DNA from: Natronosporangium hydrolyticum
GTDB taxonomy: Bacteria > Actinomycetota > Actinomycetes > Mycobacteriales > Micromonosporaceae
DNA length: 64,000 bases
Reading direction: 5' to 3'
NCBI RefSeq assembly: GCF_016925615.1
Contig: NZ_CP070499.1
Span: forward strand, 3,844,001 to 3,908,000
Shown here piece by piece: positions 8,489 through 17,226 of this stretch. A program made the translations under genes and the position numbers. The notes beneath the pieces were generated by a model. That model was not told the origin of the DNA and did not search any database. It saw only the letters and a list, made by a program, of their open reading frames with translations. Numbering within the stretch: position 1 is the first letter of the stretch; every line of letters begins with the position of its first letter.

Positions 8489-9850
8489 ATGGCCGAGGCC
8501 CAGCACGCGGCGGCGGTGGCGGCGCTGCGCGAACAGTTCGCAGCGCTGCCGGCCGGTGCGCCGGTCCGGCTGGCGAAGCCGACCTCTAATCTGTTCCGGT
8601 TTCGACCGGCCACCGCCGGGCCGGTGCTCGACGCCGCCCCGTTCGACCAGGTGCTCTCGGTCGACCCGGTCGCCCGTACCGCCGACGTGCAGGGCATGGT
8701 CAGCTACGAGCGGCTGGTGGCGGCCACGCTGCGACACGGCCTGATGCCGTTGGTGGTGCCGCAGCTGAAGACGATCACGATCGGCGGCGCGGTGGTCGGG
8801 CTGGGGATCGAGTCGTCGTCGTTCCGACACGGGTTGCCGCACGAGTCGGTGCTCGCCGCGGAGATCCTCACCGGCGACGGCCGGGTGGTGCGTGCGGAGC
8901 CCGACAACGAGCACGCCGACCTGTTCGCCTCGTTGCCCAACTCGTACGGCACGCTGGGCTATGCGCTGCGGCTACGGATCGAGCTGACCCCGGTTTCGCC
9001 CTACGTCCGGCTGCGGCACCTGCGCTTCGACGACGCCGAGAGTCTCACCCGGACGCTGACCCAAATCTGCGACCGGGCCGAGCACGACGGCGAGCCGGTC
9101 GACTTCGTCGACGGCACCGTCTTCGGCCGCGACGAGCTCTATCTCACCCTGGCGCAGTTCGTGCCGGCGGCGCCGACGGTCAGCGACTACACCGGCCAGC
9201 AGATCTACTACCGGTCGATCCAGCATCGAAGCGTCGACCACCTCCGGGTCGCCGACTATCTGTGGCGCTGGGACACCGACTGGTTCTGGTGTTCCCGGGC
9301 GTTCGGCGTACAGCATCCGTGGGTACGCCGGATGTGGCCGCGGCGGTGGCGCCGCTCCGATGTCTACCGGTCGTTGGTCGCCGCCGACCGGCGCCACCGG
9401 GTGTCGGCCCGGTGGGAACGGCTGCGGGGCCGGCCGGCGCGCGAGGCGGTGGTCCAGGACGTGGAGGTGCCGGTCGACCAGACCCCGGCGTTCCTGGACT
9501 TCTTTCATCGGGAGGTGGGGATCGCGCCGATCTGGCTGTGCCCGTTGCGGCTACGCGGCGACCGGCGATGGCCACTGTATCCATTGGAGCCCGGCCGGCT
9601 CTACGTCAACGCGGGGTTCTGGTCGACGGTCCCGTTGCCGCCGGGGCGCATCGAGGGGTTTCATAACCGCCGCATCGAACGGGCGGTGGCGCGGCTGGGC
9701 GGACACAAGTCCCTCTACTCCACAGTGCACTACCCGGCGGAAGAGTTCTGGCGGCGCTATAACGGCGACGCTTACGCGGTGGTCAAGCAGTCGTATGATC
9801 CGGACGCCCGGCTGCCCGACCTCTACGACAAGTGCGTCCGGCTCACCTAG
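8489..9850 (+). CDS. tmsA: FAD-binding oxidoreductase, probable 10-methylene fatty-acyl reductase (TmsA/BfaA type)
   Basis: This 453-residue protein has an N-terminal FAD_binding_4 (PCMH-type) domain with TIGGAVVGLGIESSSFRHG, and resembles DHCR24-like FAD oxidoreductases. It sits 22 bases upstream of a cyclopropane-fatty-acid-type methyltransferase. That pairing is the actinobacterial TmsA-TmsB (BfaA/BfaB) arrangement, in which the methyltransferase puts a methylene on C10 of oleoyl phospholipid and the flavoprotein reduces it to the 10-methyl branch. The functional call rests on this gene pair plus fold. Sterol or sugar oxidase activity is the alternative. Confidence 0.75.
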   Translation: MAEAQHAAAVAALREQFAALPAGAPVRLAKPTSNLFRFRPATAGPVLDAAPFDQVLSVDPVARTADVQGMVSYERLVAATLRHGLMPLVVPQLKTITIGGAVVGLGIESSSFRHGLPHESVLAAEILTGDGRVVRAEPDNEHADLFASLPNSYGTLGYALRLRIELTPVSPYVRLRHLRFDDAESLTRTLTQICDRAEHDGEPVDFVDGTVFGRDELYLTLAQFVPAAPTVSDYTGQQIYYRSIQHRSVDHLRVADYLWRWDTDWFWCSRAFGVQHPWVRRMWPRRWRRSDVYRSLVAADRRHRVSARWERLRGRPAREAVVQDVEVPVDQTPAFLDFFHREVGIAPIWLCPLRLRGDRRWPLYPLEPGRLYVNAGFWSTVPLPPGRIEGFHNRRIERAVARLGGHKSLYSTVHYPAEEFWRRYNGDAYAVVKQSYDPDARLPDLYDKCVRLT

Positions 9851-9872
9851 CAGAGCGCGACCAGGGGGCGCC

Positions 9873-11147
9873 ATGCAGCTCGCGGAAGTTTTCCAGTTGG
9901 TCACCGGAGGCAAGGCCCCGGTGCGGTTCCAAGCCTACGACGGCAGCCGCAGCGGCCCGGCAGAGGCCGAGGTGGCGGTGGAGATCCGTTCGCAGCGAGC
10001 CCTGTCGTACCTGGCGACCGCGCCGGGCGATGTCGGGCTCGCCCGCGCTTACATCATGGGGGATCTAGAGGTGCAAGGTGACCTCTACACCGCCATGTCC
10101 CAGCTGGCCAGGTTAGAGCTGGACATCAGCTGGCCGGCCCGGTGGCAGGCGTTCCGGGACCTCGGCGGGGTGAGGCTGCTGCGCCGCCCGCCCCGACCGG
10201 CGCAGGAGATTCGGCTTCGCGGCAGGCGGCACTCCCGTCGCCGGGACGCCGCCGCGATCTCCCACCACTACGACGTCTCTAACCGCTTCTACCAGTGGCT
10301 CCTCGGCCCCTCCATGACCTACACCTGTGCCGTCTTCCCCGCCGAGTCGACCACCCTGGAGGCGGCGCAGTTCGCCAAACACGACCTGGTCGCCCGCAAG
10401 CTGGGGCTCCAGCCCGGGCAGCGGCTGCTCGACGTTGGCTGCGGCTGGGGCGGCATGGTGCTGCACGCAGCCGCCCACTACGGAGTACAAGCGCTCGGCG
10501 TGACGCTGTCGCGGCAGCAGGCGGAGTGGGCACAGAAGCGGATCGCCGAGGCCGGTCTCACCGGCCGCGCCGAAGTCCGCCACCTGGACTACCGCGATGT
10601 GCCGGAGTCGGAGTTCGACGCGATCAGCTCGATCGGCCTCACCGAACACATCGGCAAGGCGCAGCTGCCCGACTACTTTGGGTTTCTCTACCGCCGGTTG
10701 GCGCCGGGCGGCCGGTTCCTGAACCACTGCATCACCCGGCCGAATAACCTGGACCCTGCGATGCGGCGCCGGCACTTCATCAACCGGTACATCTTCCCAG
10801 ATGGTGAGCTGACCGGAGTCGGCCATCTGGCCTCGGTCATGCACGACACCGGGTTTGAGATCCGCCACGAAGAAAACCTGCGTGAACACTATGCCCGGAC
10901 GCTGGGCGAATGGTCGGCGAACCTGGAGGCGAACTGGTCGGCGGCGTGCGCCGAGGTGGGTCCGGGCCGGGCGCGCACCTGGCGGCTCTATCTAGCCGGG
11001 TCGCGGCTCGGGTTCGAACGCAACCAGATCCAACTGCATCAGGTGCTCTGCGCGAAGCCTGACCGGCGAGGCCGTTCGCATGCGCCACTGCGGCCGAACT
11101 GGGAGCCACCGGCCACCTCGGCGGCGGAGTTCCCGGCCTCCGATTGA
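9873..11147 (+). CDS. tmsB: SAM-dependent cyclopropane-fatty-acid-synthase-family methyltransferase (TmsB/BfaB type)
   Basis: Start ATG 9873 (MQLAEVFQLV, aggggg upstream) gives 424 residues; the frame extends further upstream only inside the previous gene. Motif I for SAM binding is LLDVGCGWGGM, followed by the family's SSIGLTEHIGK and the region around HYDVSNRFYQW that marks CFA synthases. The N-terminal ~100 residues match the lipid-binding domain of CFA/mycolic methyltransferases. Expected reaction: methylation of the double bond of unsaturated phospholipid acyl chains, followed by reduction by the upstream flavoprotein to give 10-methylstearate. Confidence 0.87.
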   Translation: MQLAEVFQLVTGGKAPVRFQAYDGSRSGPAEAEVAVEIRSQRALSYLATAPGDVGLARAYIMGDLEVQGDLYTAMSQLARLELDISWPARWQAFRDLGGVRLLRRPPRPAQEIRLRGRRHSRRRDAAAISHHYDVSNRFYQWLLGPSMTYTCAVFPAESTTLEAAQFAKHDLVARKLGLQPGQRLLDVGCGWGGMVLHAAAHYGVQALGVTLSRQQAEWAQKRIAEAGLTGRAEVRHLDYRDVPESEFDAISSIGLTEHIGKAQLPDYFGFLYRRLAPGGRFLNHCITRPNNLDPAMRRRHFINRYIFPDGELTGVGHLASVMHDTGFEIRHEENLREHYARTLGEWSANLEANWSAACAEVGPGRARTWRLYLAGSRLGFERNQIQLHQVLCAKPDRRGRSHAPLRPNWEPPATSAAEFPASD

Positions 11148-11539
11148 CCTACCAGGCACCGAATCCGGAGTCCTTCGATGACGGAAAGTCACCGCCCCGG
11201 CGACATTTCCGGCGCCGAGCAACAGATCCGGCAGCCAGGAGCAATGTCGTAATGACCAGGTAACCGTTCGGACAGGAATATCTTGTACGTCTGACCGCCA
11301 CCGGCCTCCCGCCGTGGGCGTTAGGTTCGCTTGCGCATAGCTTGTGGCCGCCCGTCCCGCGCCCGGCAGGCTATAGGATCAAGGCCGGCTCCCGCTGGAG
11401 AGGACAGTCATGACCGCGCCCGCACAGCACAATGGCTGGTGTGGACTCCGCGAGGACTCGCAGCCCGGGTCCCTGACGGTGCTACCCACCAGCGCCCACG
11501 CTGGGCCTACCCCGGCGCTGGCCGAGTCGGAGCCCGCCG
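11148..11539. other. Intergenic region upstream of the conservon
   Basis: No supported gene lies in these ~390 bases; the open frame at 11331-11627 has no homology signature and overlaps the kinase in another frame. A -10-like tataggat at 11372-11379 may belong to the conservon promoter, but no matching -35 element was found at the usual distance. Confidence 0.4.
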
Positions 11540-14119
11540 GTGTTCGCTAGCCTCCGCAACCGTTTCCCGGCCGGGATTCCGGGCTTCGACCGGCTGCGCA
11601 TCCGCGCCAAACTCGGACTGGTGGTAGCGCTACCGTTGCTGGCGGTCGCGGCGCTGACCGTGCCAATCGTCACCGGCGCCCTGGAGCGGGCGCAGCGCGC
11701 CGAGGAGCTGCGGGCAGACGCTGCCCTGGCCAACCAGGTCGCCGGGCTGGCCGGAGAGATCCGCCAGGAACGACTCCTGTCCGTAGGCTTCGTGGTGGAG
11801 GCCTCGGCGCTGTCCCGGTTGATATCCCAACGTGCCCGGGTCGACGAGCAGGTCGCCGCGCTGACGGAGCAGGCCGGATCCACCGACGGTGGGGTGCCGG
11901 CGGCGGTCGCGGCGGCGGTGCCCGACACCGCCGACCTGGCCGGCCTGCGGGAGGCGGTGGTGGAGCGGGCGCTGCCCGCAGAGCAGGTCGTGGCCGCATA
12001 TTCGGAGATCAACACCGCGTTGGTCGACTCGTTGGATTTGATGGACCGGCTCGACCTGACCGCGCCGGGCGCCCGGCAGCTGGCGGCGCTCGACGCCGCG
12101 CTCCGGCTCAGTGAAGCCGCCGGCCAGGGCACCGACGCACTGCTGATCATCGCCGGCACCGGCAGCGAGGCCGCGGCCATCCAGTACCTCAGCAACCTGC
12201 GGATCCTCGCCGAGTACACCGAACGGTTCAACCGGTACGCGACCCCGGCGCAGCTCGAACAGCTCGAGATCATGTCGGAGGCGTTCGTCGCGCAGCCGGA
12301 GACCGGCGAGGGCGTAGCCTTTACCGAGGACCCGTGGGAGGCGGTCGGCGACCGGACCGCCAACAGCATGTTCCGCCCGCTGGAGTCACTGAGCCACCTC
12401 GGTCAGTACGTCGAGGCACAGGTGGTCGCCGACGCATTGGCCGATGTGGACGCACAACAGCAGGCGGCGCTGCGGACCGCGTACCTGGTCGGGTTCGGCG
12501 CAACCCTGTTGGTGCTGCTGGTGATCGCGGTCACGGTCCTGCTGGCGCGGGCGGTGGTCCGGCCGCTGCTGAACCTCACCGGCTCCGCCCACCGGGTCGC
12601 CCAGGTCGCCGAGGCGGAGCTGGCGCGGGTCGCCGACGATGAGCACGAATCCGATGAACCGATCCGGATGGAGCCGATCCCGACCACCGGCTCCGACGAG
12701 ATCGGCGATCTGGCCCGAGCGTTCGACCGGGTCCAGACCACCGCCGTGCAACTAGTCGAACGGCAGGTCGCCAGCCGCCGCAACGTCGGGCTGATGTTCG
12801 GCTATCTCGGTCGCCGGACCGAAAACCTGGTCAGCCGGCAGATCTCCCTCATCGACCAACTGGAGAACAACGAAACCGATCCGGCCCGGCTAGCCGACCT
12901 CTACCGGCTGGACCACATCTCCAGCCGGCTGCGCCGCAACGCCGGCAGCCTGGCCGCGCTGTCGGGCACCGTCGGCGCCGACGAATACGTGGCGCCGCTG
13001 CCGCTGGCCAACGCGGTCCGGCTCGCCCTCGGCGAGATCGAGGACTACCGCCGGGTCGATGTCCAGGTGCCGGCGAACCTGCAGGTGGTGCCCGCGCTCG
13101 GGGGCGACCTGGTGCTGCTGTTGGCGGAGCTGATGGAGAACGCCACCACCTTCTCCCCGCCCCACACCCGCGTGACGGTTACGGCGGTCAGCGGCGAGGC
13201 CGGCGCCACGGTCACCATCATCGACCACGGGATCGGCATGGAGCCGGACCGGCTGGCCGAGGAGAACTCCCGGCTCTCCCGGCGGGAACGGCTCGACCTC
13301 GCGCCGACCGAGGTGCTCGGCCTGTTCGTGGTGGGACGGCTCAGCCGACGCCACGGGCTACGGGTGCGGCTGCTGGAGACTGCCGGCGGTGGGGTAACCG
13401 CGGTGGTCGAAATCGCCCGAACGCTGCTCGCCGAAGCAACCTCACCACCGCGTTCGGTGGGCACCGCCTCCCCGACCTCGCCCGCCGCCCCGGCTCACCC
13501 CGCCGCCCCGGTCTCCGCTGGCGCAGAAACGTCGCCCGCCGCGCCGCTGCCAGCGGCGCCAGAGTCCGCCGAGGCCGACCCGCGCTCGCAGCCGGCGCCG
13601 ACGCTGGTGGACGTAGCGGCGCTGAGCAAGGCCAACCAGGCGCTGGCGGCGGCACAGCGCTGGAACGCTTTCGCGGTCGCCACGACCGCTCCGACCGCTC
13701 CGACCGACTCGGACGAGTCCGCCCCCCAGCCCTCGGCCAGGACGGCGACCGGGACCGCGGCGGTACCGCCGCCGGCCGCAACCCCCGGCGGGGCCCACCC
13801 GAACGGTGCGGCTCCCCGCCCGGCGAGCGCCCCGCCCGCCACCCCCGGCGAGCCCGAGGCCCCCGGCTCGCCCGAGGCCCCCGCCGAACCCACCGATGCC
13901 AACGGCCGACCGACCACGCTGCGCCGGCGAGTTCCCGGCGCGACGCTCACCGACACCGGGCCGATCCCGCGGCGTACCCCGCACCGGGCGGGCCCGGTGC
14001 AGGGCGCGGCCCCGGAGGAGGCCCGAGCGTTGATCGAGCAGCTCCAGGACGGCGTTGCCCGAGCCCATAGCGAGATCCGCTCTCACAGCGGTACGGAGGA
14101 GACGCAGCATGACCGCTAG
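11540..14119 (+). CDS. cvnA: Conservon sensor histidine-kinase-like protein with NIT domain
   Basis: This 859-residue protein begins at GTG 11540. It has a membrane helix at ~28-50, an extracellular nitrate/nitrite-sensing (NIT) type helical domain to ~310, a second helix at ~316-340, a HAMP segment, then a HATPase_c domain with ELMENATTFSPPHT (N box) and DHGIGMEP (G1 box). A Pro/Ala-rich tail of about 200 residues follows. It is the membrane sensor of a conservon, in which the kinase-like CvnA works with CvnB, CvnC and GTPase CvnD in a complex compared to GPCR-G protein signalling. The 3' end overlaps cvnB by 11 bases. Confidence 0.9.
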   Translation: MFASLRNRFPAGIPGFDRLRIRAKLGLVVALPLLAVAALTVPIVTGALERAQRAEELRADAALANQVAGLAGEIRQERLLSVGFVVEASALSRLISQRARVDEQVAALTEQAGSTDGGVPAAVAAAVPDTADLAGLREAVVERALPAEQVVAAYSEINTALVDSLDLMDRLDLTAPGARQLAALDAALRLSEAAGQGTDALLIIAGTGSEAAAIQYLSNLRILAEYTERFNRYATPAQLEQLEIMSEAFVAQPETGEGVAFTEDPWEAVGDRTANSMFRPLESLSHLGQYVEAQVVADALADVDAQQQAALRTAYLVGFGATLLVLLVIAVTVLLARAVVRPLLNLTGSAHRVAQVAEAELARVADDEHESDEPIRMEPIPTTGSDEIGDLARAFDRVQTTAVQLVERQVASRRNVGLMFGYLGRRTENLVSRQISLIDQLENNETDPARLADLYRLDHISSRLRRNAGSLAALSGTVGADEYVAPLPLANAVRLALGEIEDYRRVDVQVPANLQVVPALGGDLVLLLAELMENATTFSPPHTRVTVTAVSGEAGATVTIIDHGIGMEPDRLAEENSRLSRRERLDLAPTEVLGLFVVGRLSRRHGLRVRLLETAGGGVTAVVEIARTLLAEATSPPRSVGTASPTSPAAPAHPAAPVSAGAETSPAAPLPAAPESAEADPRSQPAPTLVDVAALSKANQALAAAQRWNAFAVATTAPTAPTDSDESAPQPSARTATGTAAVPPPAATPGGAHPNGAAPRPASAPPATPGEPEAPGSPEAPAEPTDANGRPTTLRRRVPGATLTDTGPIPRRTPHRAGPVQGAAPEEARALIEQLQDGVARAHSEIRSHSGTEETQHDR

Positions 14120-14543
14120 TTCGGCCCAGCTCAGCCAAGAGGCGAAGACCTTCAACTGGCTGTTGGACTCATTCACCACCAACACCGCCGGGGTCCGGGA
14201 GGCGATCGCGGTCTCCTCCGACGGGTTACTGATGGCGGTCTCGGCGATCAATGACCAGGCCAACGCCGAACGACTGGCCGCGATGGTCTCGGGGCTGACC
14301 AGCCTCTCCAGCGGCGTCTCCACCTGGTATTCGCTCGGCGACCTTAATCGGGTGATCGTCGACATGACCGACGGGTACCTGCTCGTCACCTCGATCAGCA
14401 GCGGCTCGGTGCTCGGTGCGATCGCCGACCGTACCGCCAACCTCGGCACGGTGGCGTACGAGATGACCCTGTTCGGTAGCCGCGCCGGCAGCGCGCTCAC
14501 CCCGGCGCTGATCGCCGAGCTCAAGCGCGCCGTGCAGTCGTGA
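14109..14543 (+). CDS. cvnB: Roadblock/LC7-domain protein of the conservon
   Basis: This 144-residue protein starts at ATG 14109 (ggaggagacgcagc upstream) inside the end of cvnA. The whole length is one Roadblock/LC7 fold (REAIAVSSDGLLMAVS, then SSGVSTWYSLGDLNRVIV). Such proteins are regulatory partners of small Ras/MglA-like GTPases and should bind CvnD here. The stop overlaps the GTG of cvnC. Confidence 0.93.
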   Translation: MTASSAQLSQEAKTFNWLLDSFTTNTAGVREAIAVSSDGLLMAVSAINDQANAERLAAMVSGLTSLSSGVSTWYSLGDLNRVIVDMTDGYLLVTSISSGSVLGAIADRTANLGTVAYEMTLFGSRAGSALTPALIAELKRAVQS

Positions 14544-15013
14544 CCCGATACGACCCGCCAGAGCGGGCGCGGATTCGGCCCTACCTCGACCCGGGCGGCG
14601 ACGCGGAGGAGGCGCCGCCAGCGCCGCGGGACGAGCCAGCGGCCCCGACGCAGGTGCCCGACGCACAGTTGCCACGGCTCCGTCCGTTCGTCCTCACCGG
14701 CGGCCGGGTCCCCACCATCGACCCCGAGCTCGGTATCGAAACCCAGGTCACCGCGGTGCGTACCCTGCCACCGTGGGCCGCGCCCGTAGCTACCCTCGCG
14801 CCCGAACTACAGGCCATCCTCAGCCTGTGTACCGAACCGCTGTCGGTAGCCGAGATCTCCGCCCAGGTACCCCTGCACCTGGGGGTGACAAAAGTGCTGG
14901 TGAGCGATCTCCGCGCCACCGGCCACCTCGACATCCATGCCCAGGATGTCGCCGACCCTCACGACCCCGACCTCATTCTGCGAGTCATCCGTGGACTACG
15001 AGCGATCGCCTAA
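14540..15013 (+). CDS. cvnC: DUF742 protein of the conservon
   Basis: This 157-residue protein has a GTG start overlapping the cvnB stop (GTGA). It has the DUF742 layout: a short N-terminal RPYLDPGG, a RPFVLTGGR segment, and a C-terminal winged-helix-like half with SVAEISAQVPLHLGVTKVLV. It is a cytosolic conservon partner that links the sensor with the GTPase. Confidence 0.93.
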   Translation: MTRYDPPERARIRPYLDPGGDAEEAPPAPRDEPAAPTQVPDAQLPRLRPFVLTGGRVPTIDPELGIETQVTAVRTLPPWAAPVATLAPELQAILSLCTEPLSVAEISAQVPLHLGVTKVLVSDLRATGHLDIHAQDVADPHDPDLILRVIRGLRAIA

Positions 15014-15599
15014 CCGTCCGGCCGCTACTCTCCGGCCCCAGCCACCCGTACCCGTCAAGATCGTCGTCGCCGGCGGATTCGCCGCCGGCAAGACCACCAC
15101 GGTCGGCGCGATCTCTGAGATCATGCCGCTGACCACCGAGGCGGAGATGACCGAGGCATCCCTCGGCATCGACGACCCCGGCGCCCTGCCGCACAAGACC
15201 ACCACCACGGTGGCCCTCGACTTCGGCAGCGTCACCATCGACGAGAGCCTCAAGCTCTACCTGTTCGGCACCCCGGGGCAGGACCGTTTCGTCTTCATGT
15301 GGGACGACCTGATCCGGGGAGCGCTGGGCGGCGTGGTGGTGGTCGACAGCAGCCGCCTGGACGACTGTCATCCGGCGGTCGACTACTTCGAGCGGGCCCA
15401 GTTGCCGTTCATCGTGGCGGTCAACGCCTTCGATGGCCGGTTGGCCCATGATCTGGAGACGGTGCGCTGGGCGCTCGCCCTCTCCGAGCACATCCCGGTC
15501 GTGGCCTTCGACGCCCGGCATCGCCACTCGGTGCGGGACATGTTACTGGTCCTGTTGGAACTGGCGTTGAGCCGCGCGACCGGCGCGCTACCGTCTTAG
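14991..15599 (+). CDS. cvnD: Conservon small GTPase
   Basis: The likely start is GTG 14991 (VDYERSPNRPA), overlapping cvnC by 23 bases, which gives 202 residues; the frame is open slightly further upstream. The P-loop is GGFAAGKTT, the G3 motif is represented by FGTPGQDRF, and the guanine-specificity loop appears as VAVNAFDG in place of NKxD. This is a typical ATP/GTP-binding conservon protein related to MglA. It acts as the switch of the complex. Confidence 0.92.
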   Translation: MDYERSPNRPAATLRPQPPVPVKIVVAGGFAAGKTTTVGAISEIMPLTTEAEMTEASLGIDDPGALPHKTTTTVALDFGSVTIDESLKLYLFGTPGQDRFVFMWDDLIRGALGGVVVVDSSRLDDCHPAVDYFERAQLPFIVAVNAFDGRLAHDLETVRWALALSEHIPVVAFDARHRHSVRDMLLVLLELALSRATGALPS

Positions 15600-15602
15600 C
15601 TG

Positions 15603-16169
15603 ATGACACCCGGACCCGAAGATCCACTGGCCCGCATGGCCCGATGGAATGCGCTACGGCAACGCCTGGCGGATCACAGCACCGTGGATCGCCCGCCGCC
15701 GAGCAGCCCGGTGCCGATCCTGGCTGAGCTGGCCGAAGCGGCCCGCCGACTGGTCGAGCAACGTCCTGAGGCAACGGTGAGCCTCACCGTGCAGACGCCG
15801 GCGGGCGCGCTCTCGGCGGTGGTCAGTTGGGCCGACGGCCAAGCGTCGATCACCGTCCCCACCCCGGTGAGCGAGGCAGCGGCGAGCGGGGCCGCGGCGA
15901 GCGGGGGCCACCCCGAGCACCCCGGGGGCACCCACCCTGCCGCTGGTGGCAGCTCAGCGAGCGGGTCGGCGCCGGGGCCACCGCCGCACCCGATCTACGG
16001 CCATCCGCCAGGCGCCGGCGCACCGCCGCCGGCCGGCTACCCATCGGCGGGCGGCTACCCCTCGGCCGACGCGCAGCCGGCGGCCGCCGCGCAACTCGCC
16101 GAGATTCTGCGGCAGGACCCCTCGCGCCTCACTCACCGCCCACTACCCGACCCGCAGCCGCCTGCATAA
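15603..16169 (+). CDS. Conservon-linked protein of unknown function, Pro/Gly-rich C-terminus
   Basis: This 188-residue protein starts four bases after the cvnD stop and is very probably translated with it. Residues ~30-90 form a compact domain with helix-strand alternation (ILAELAEAARRLVEQRPEAT then SLTVQTPAGALSAVVSW). Residues ~95-165 are Gly/Pro/Ala/Ser-rich with GYPSAGGYPS units, and a short helix closes the protein (LAEILRQDPSR). I do not recognise the family. Its position makes it a fifth conservon component, perhaps an adaptor. Confidence 0.7.
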   Translation: MTPGPEDPLARMARWNALRQRLADHSTVDRPPPSSPVPILAELAEAARRLVEQRPEATVSLTVQTPAGALSAVVSWADGQASITVPTPVSEAAASGAAASGGHPEHPGGTHPAAGGSSASGSAPGPPPHPIYGHPPGAGAPPPAGYPSAGGYPSADAQPAAAAQLAEILRQDPSRLTHRPLPDPQPPA

Positions 16170-16198
16170 CCGGACAGACTACGGGGTACGGGACCGGC

Positions 16199-17122
16199 GT
16201 GGACGATGTAGCGGAAACCTCGAAGACCCCCGCGCGCCGGCCCGTGATCGTCGGTGTCGACGGTTCTGACCCTAGCCTCGCCGCGGTCGACCTCGCCGCG
16301 GACGAGGCGGCGCTGCGCCGGGCGCCGTTGGAAGTGGTGCACGCCTTCAACCCGCCGGTGCTGGCGAGCGTCGGCGGTGCGCCACCAGACCTGCCGCCGG
16401 TGGGGCCGTCGGCGGATCTCACCGAACCGGCGCTGCGGGAACGCGCCGAAGAGTTGCTGCACGAGGCGGCCGAGCGAGTCCGGCGCCGGCACCCTGCCCT
16501 TGCCATGATCAGTCGACGCCACGATGGCGCCCCGGCGGAGGTGCTCACCGACGCCTCGCATCACGCAAGCCTGCTGGTGCTGGGGCACCGCGGACTAGGC
16601 GGCTTCACCGAACTCCTGGTCGGGTCGGTCAGCATCCAGGTGGTCAACCATGCCACCTGCCCGGTGATCGTGGTCCGGGGTTCGGCCACGGCGGCCGGAC
16701 CGGTAGTCGTCGGGGTGGACGGCTCCGATGGTTCCCACCGGGCGGCCGAGTTCGCCGCGGAGACCGCGGTCTGGTACGGGGCGTCGCTGACGGTGCTCTA
16801 CGCCTGGCCGCACGACCCCGGTTGGGCGCCCGCGCAGGCGCAGGCCGGGGAGCCGCCACCAGCGGTCCCCGAAAGCGTCACCGAGCTGGTCGTCGAGTTG
16901 ACCGAGCGCCACCCGGAGCTGTCGGTCACCCCGGTGGTACGCCGTGGCCAGGCCACCCACGAGACGCTCGTGGCCGCGTCTCGGAACGCCCGGCTGGTGG
17001 TGGTCGGCGCCCGCGGTATCGGCGGCTTCCGCGGGCTGCTGCTGGGTTCGGTGAGCCAGGCGCTGGTCCACCACTCCGAATGCCCGGTGGCCGTGGTCGG
17101 CCCCGACGCCCCACCCCACTGA
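16199..17122 (+). CDS. Universal stress protein with two UspA domains
   Basis: From GTG 16199 the product has 307 residues and two UspA domains in tandem. Domain 1 begins VIVGVDGSDPS and ends with the ATP-binding signature GHRGLGGFTELLVGSVS; domain 2 begins VVVGVDGSDGS and ends with GARGIGGFRGLLLGSVSQ. Both retain the G-2x-G-9x-G-S pattern, so ATP binding is expected. Tandem UspA proteins in actinobacteria respond to redox, hypoxic or dormancy stress. Confidence 0.9.
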   Translation: MDDVAETSKTPARRPVIVGVDGSDPSLAAVDLAADEAALRRAPLEVVHAFNPPVLASVGGAPPDLPPVGPSADLTEPALRERAEELLHEAAERVRRRHPALAMISRRHDGAPAEVLTDASHHASLLVLGHRGLGGFTELLVGSVSIQVVNHATCPVIVVRGSATAAGPVVVGVDGSDGSHRAAEFAAETAVWYGASLTVLYAWPHDPGWAPAQAQAGEPPPAVPESVTELVVELTERHPELSVTPVVRRGQATHETLVAASRNARLVVVGARGIGGFRGLLLGSVSQALVHHSECPVAVVGPDAPPH

Positions 17123-17136
17123 CCCCCCACCCACCA

Positions 17137-17212
17137 GAAGCCGGCCGATCATGTACTTAAGGGGCTGGGAAAACGATTCAACAGGTACCTAGGTCCATGA
17201 TCGGCCGGCTTC
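17137..17212. terminator. 17-bp perfect inverted repeat between convergent genes
   Basis: The arm gaagccggccgatcatg (17137-17153) pairs exactly with 17196-17212 across a 42-base loop. It lies between the end of the UspA gene and the end of the minus-strand oxidoreductase gene. A bidirectional terminator is likely, although the loop is long. Confidence 0.6.
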
Positions 17213-17226
17213 CGGGGGTGCCGGGG

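Noticed and set aside
11331-11627. 98-codon frame upstream of cvnA
   Set aside because: It overlaps cvnA in another frame and has no recognisable start signal or homology.
17137-17212. Insertion-sequence ends
   Set aside because: There is no transposase and no target duplication; position between convergent genes fits a terminator.
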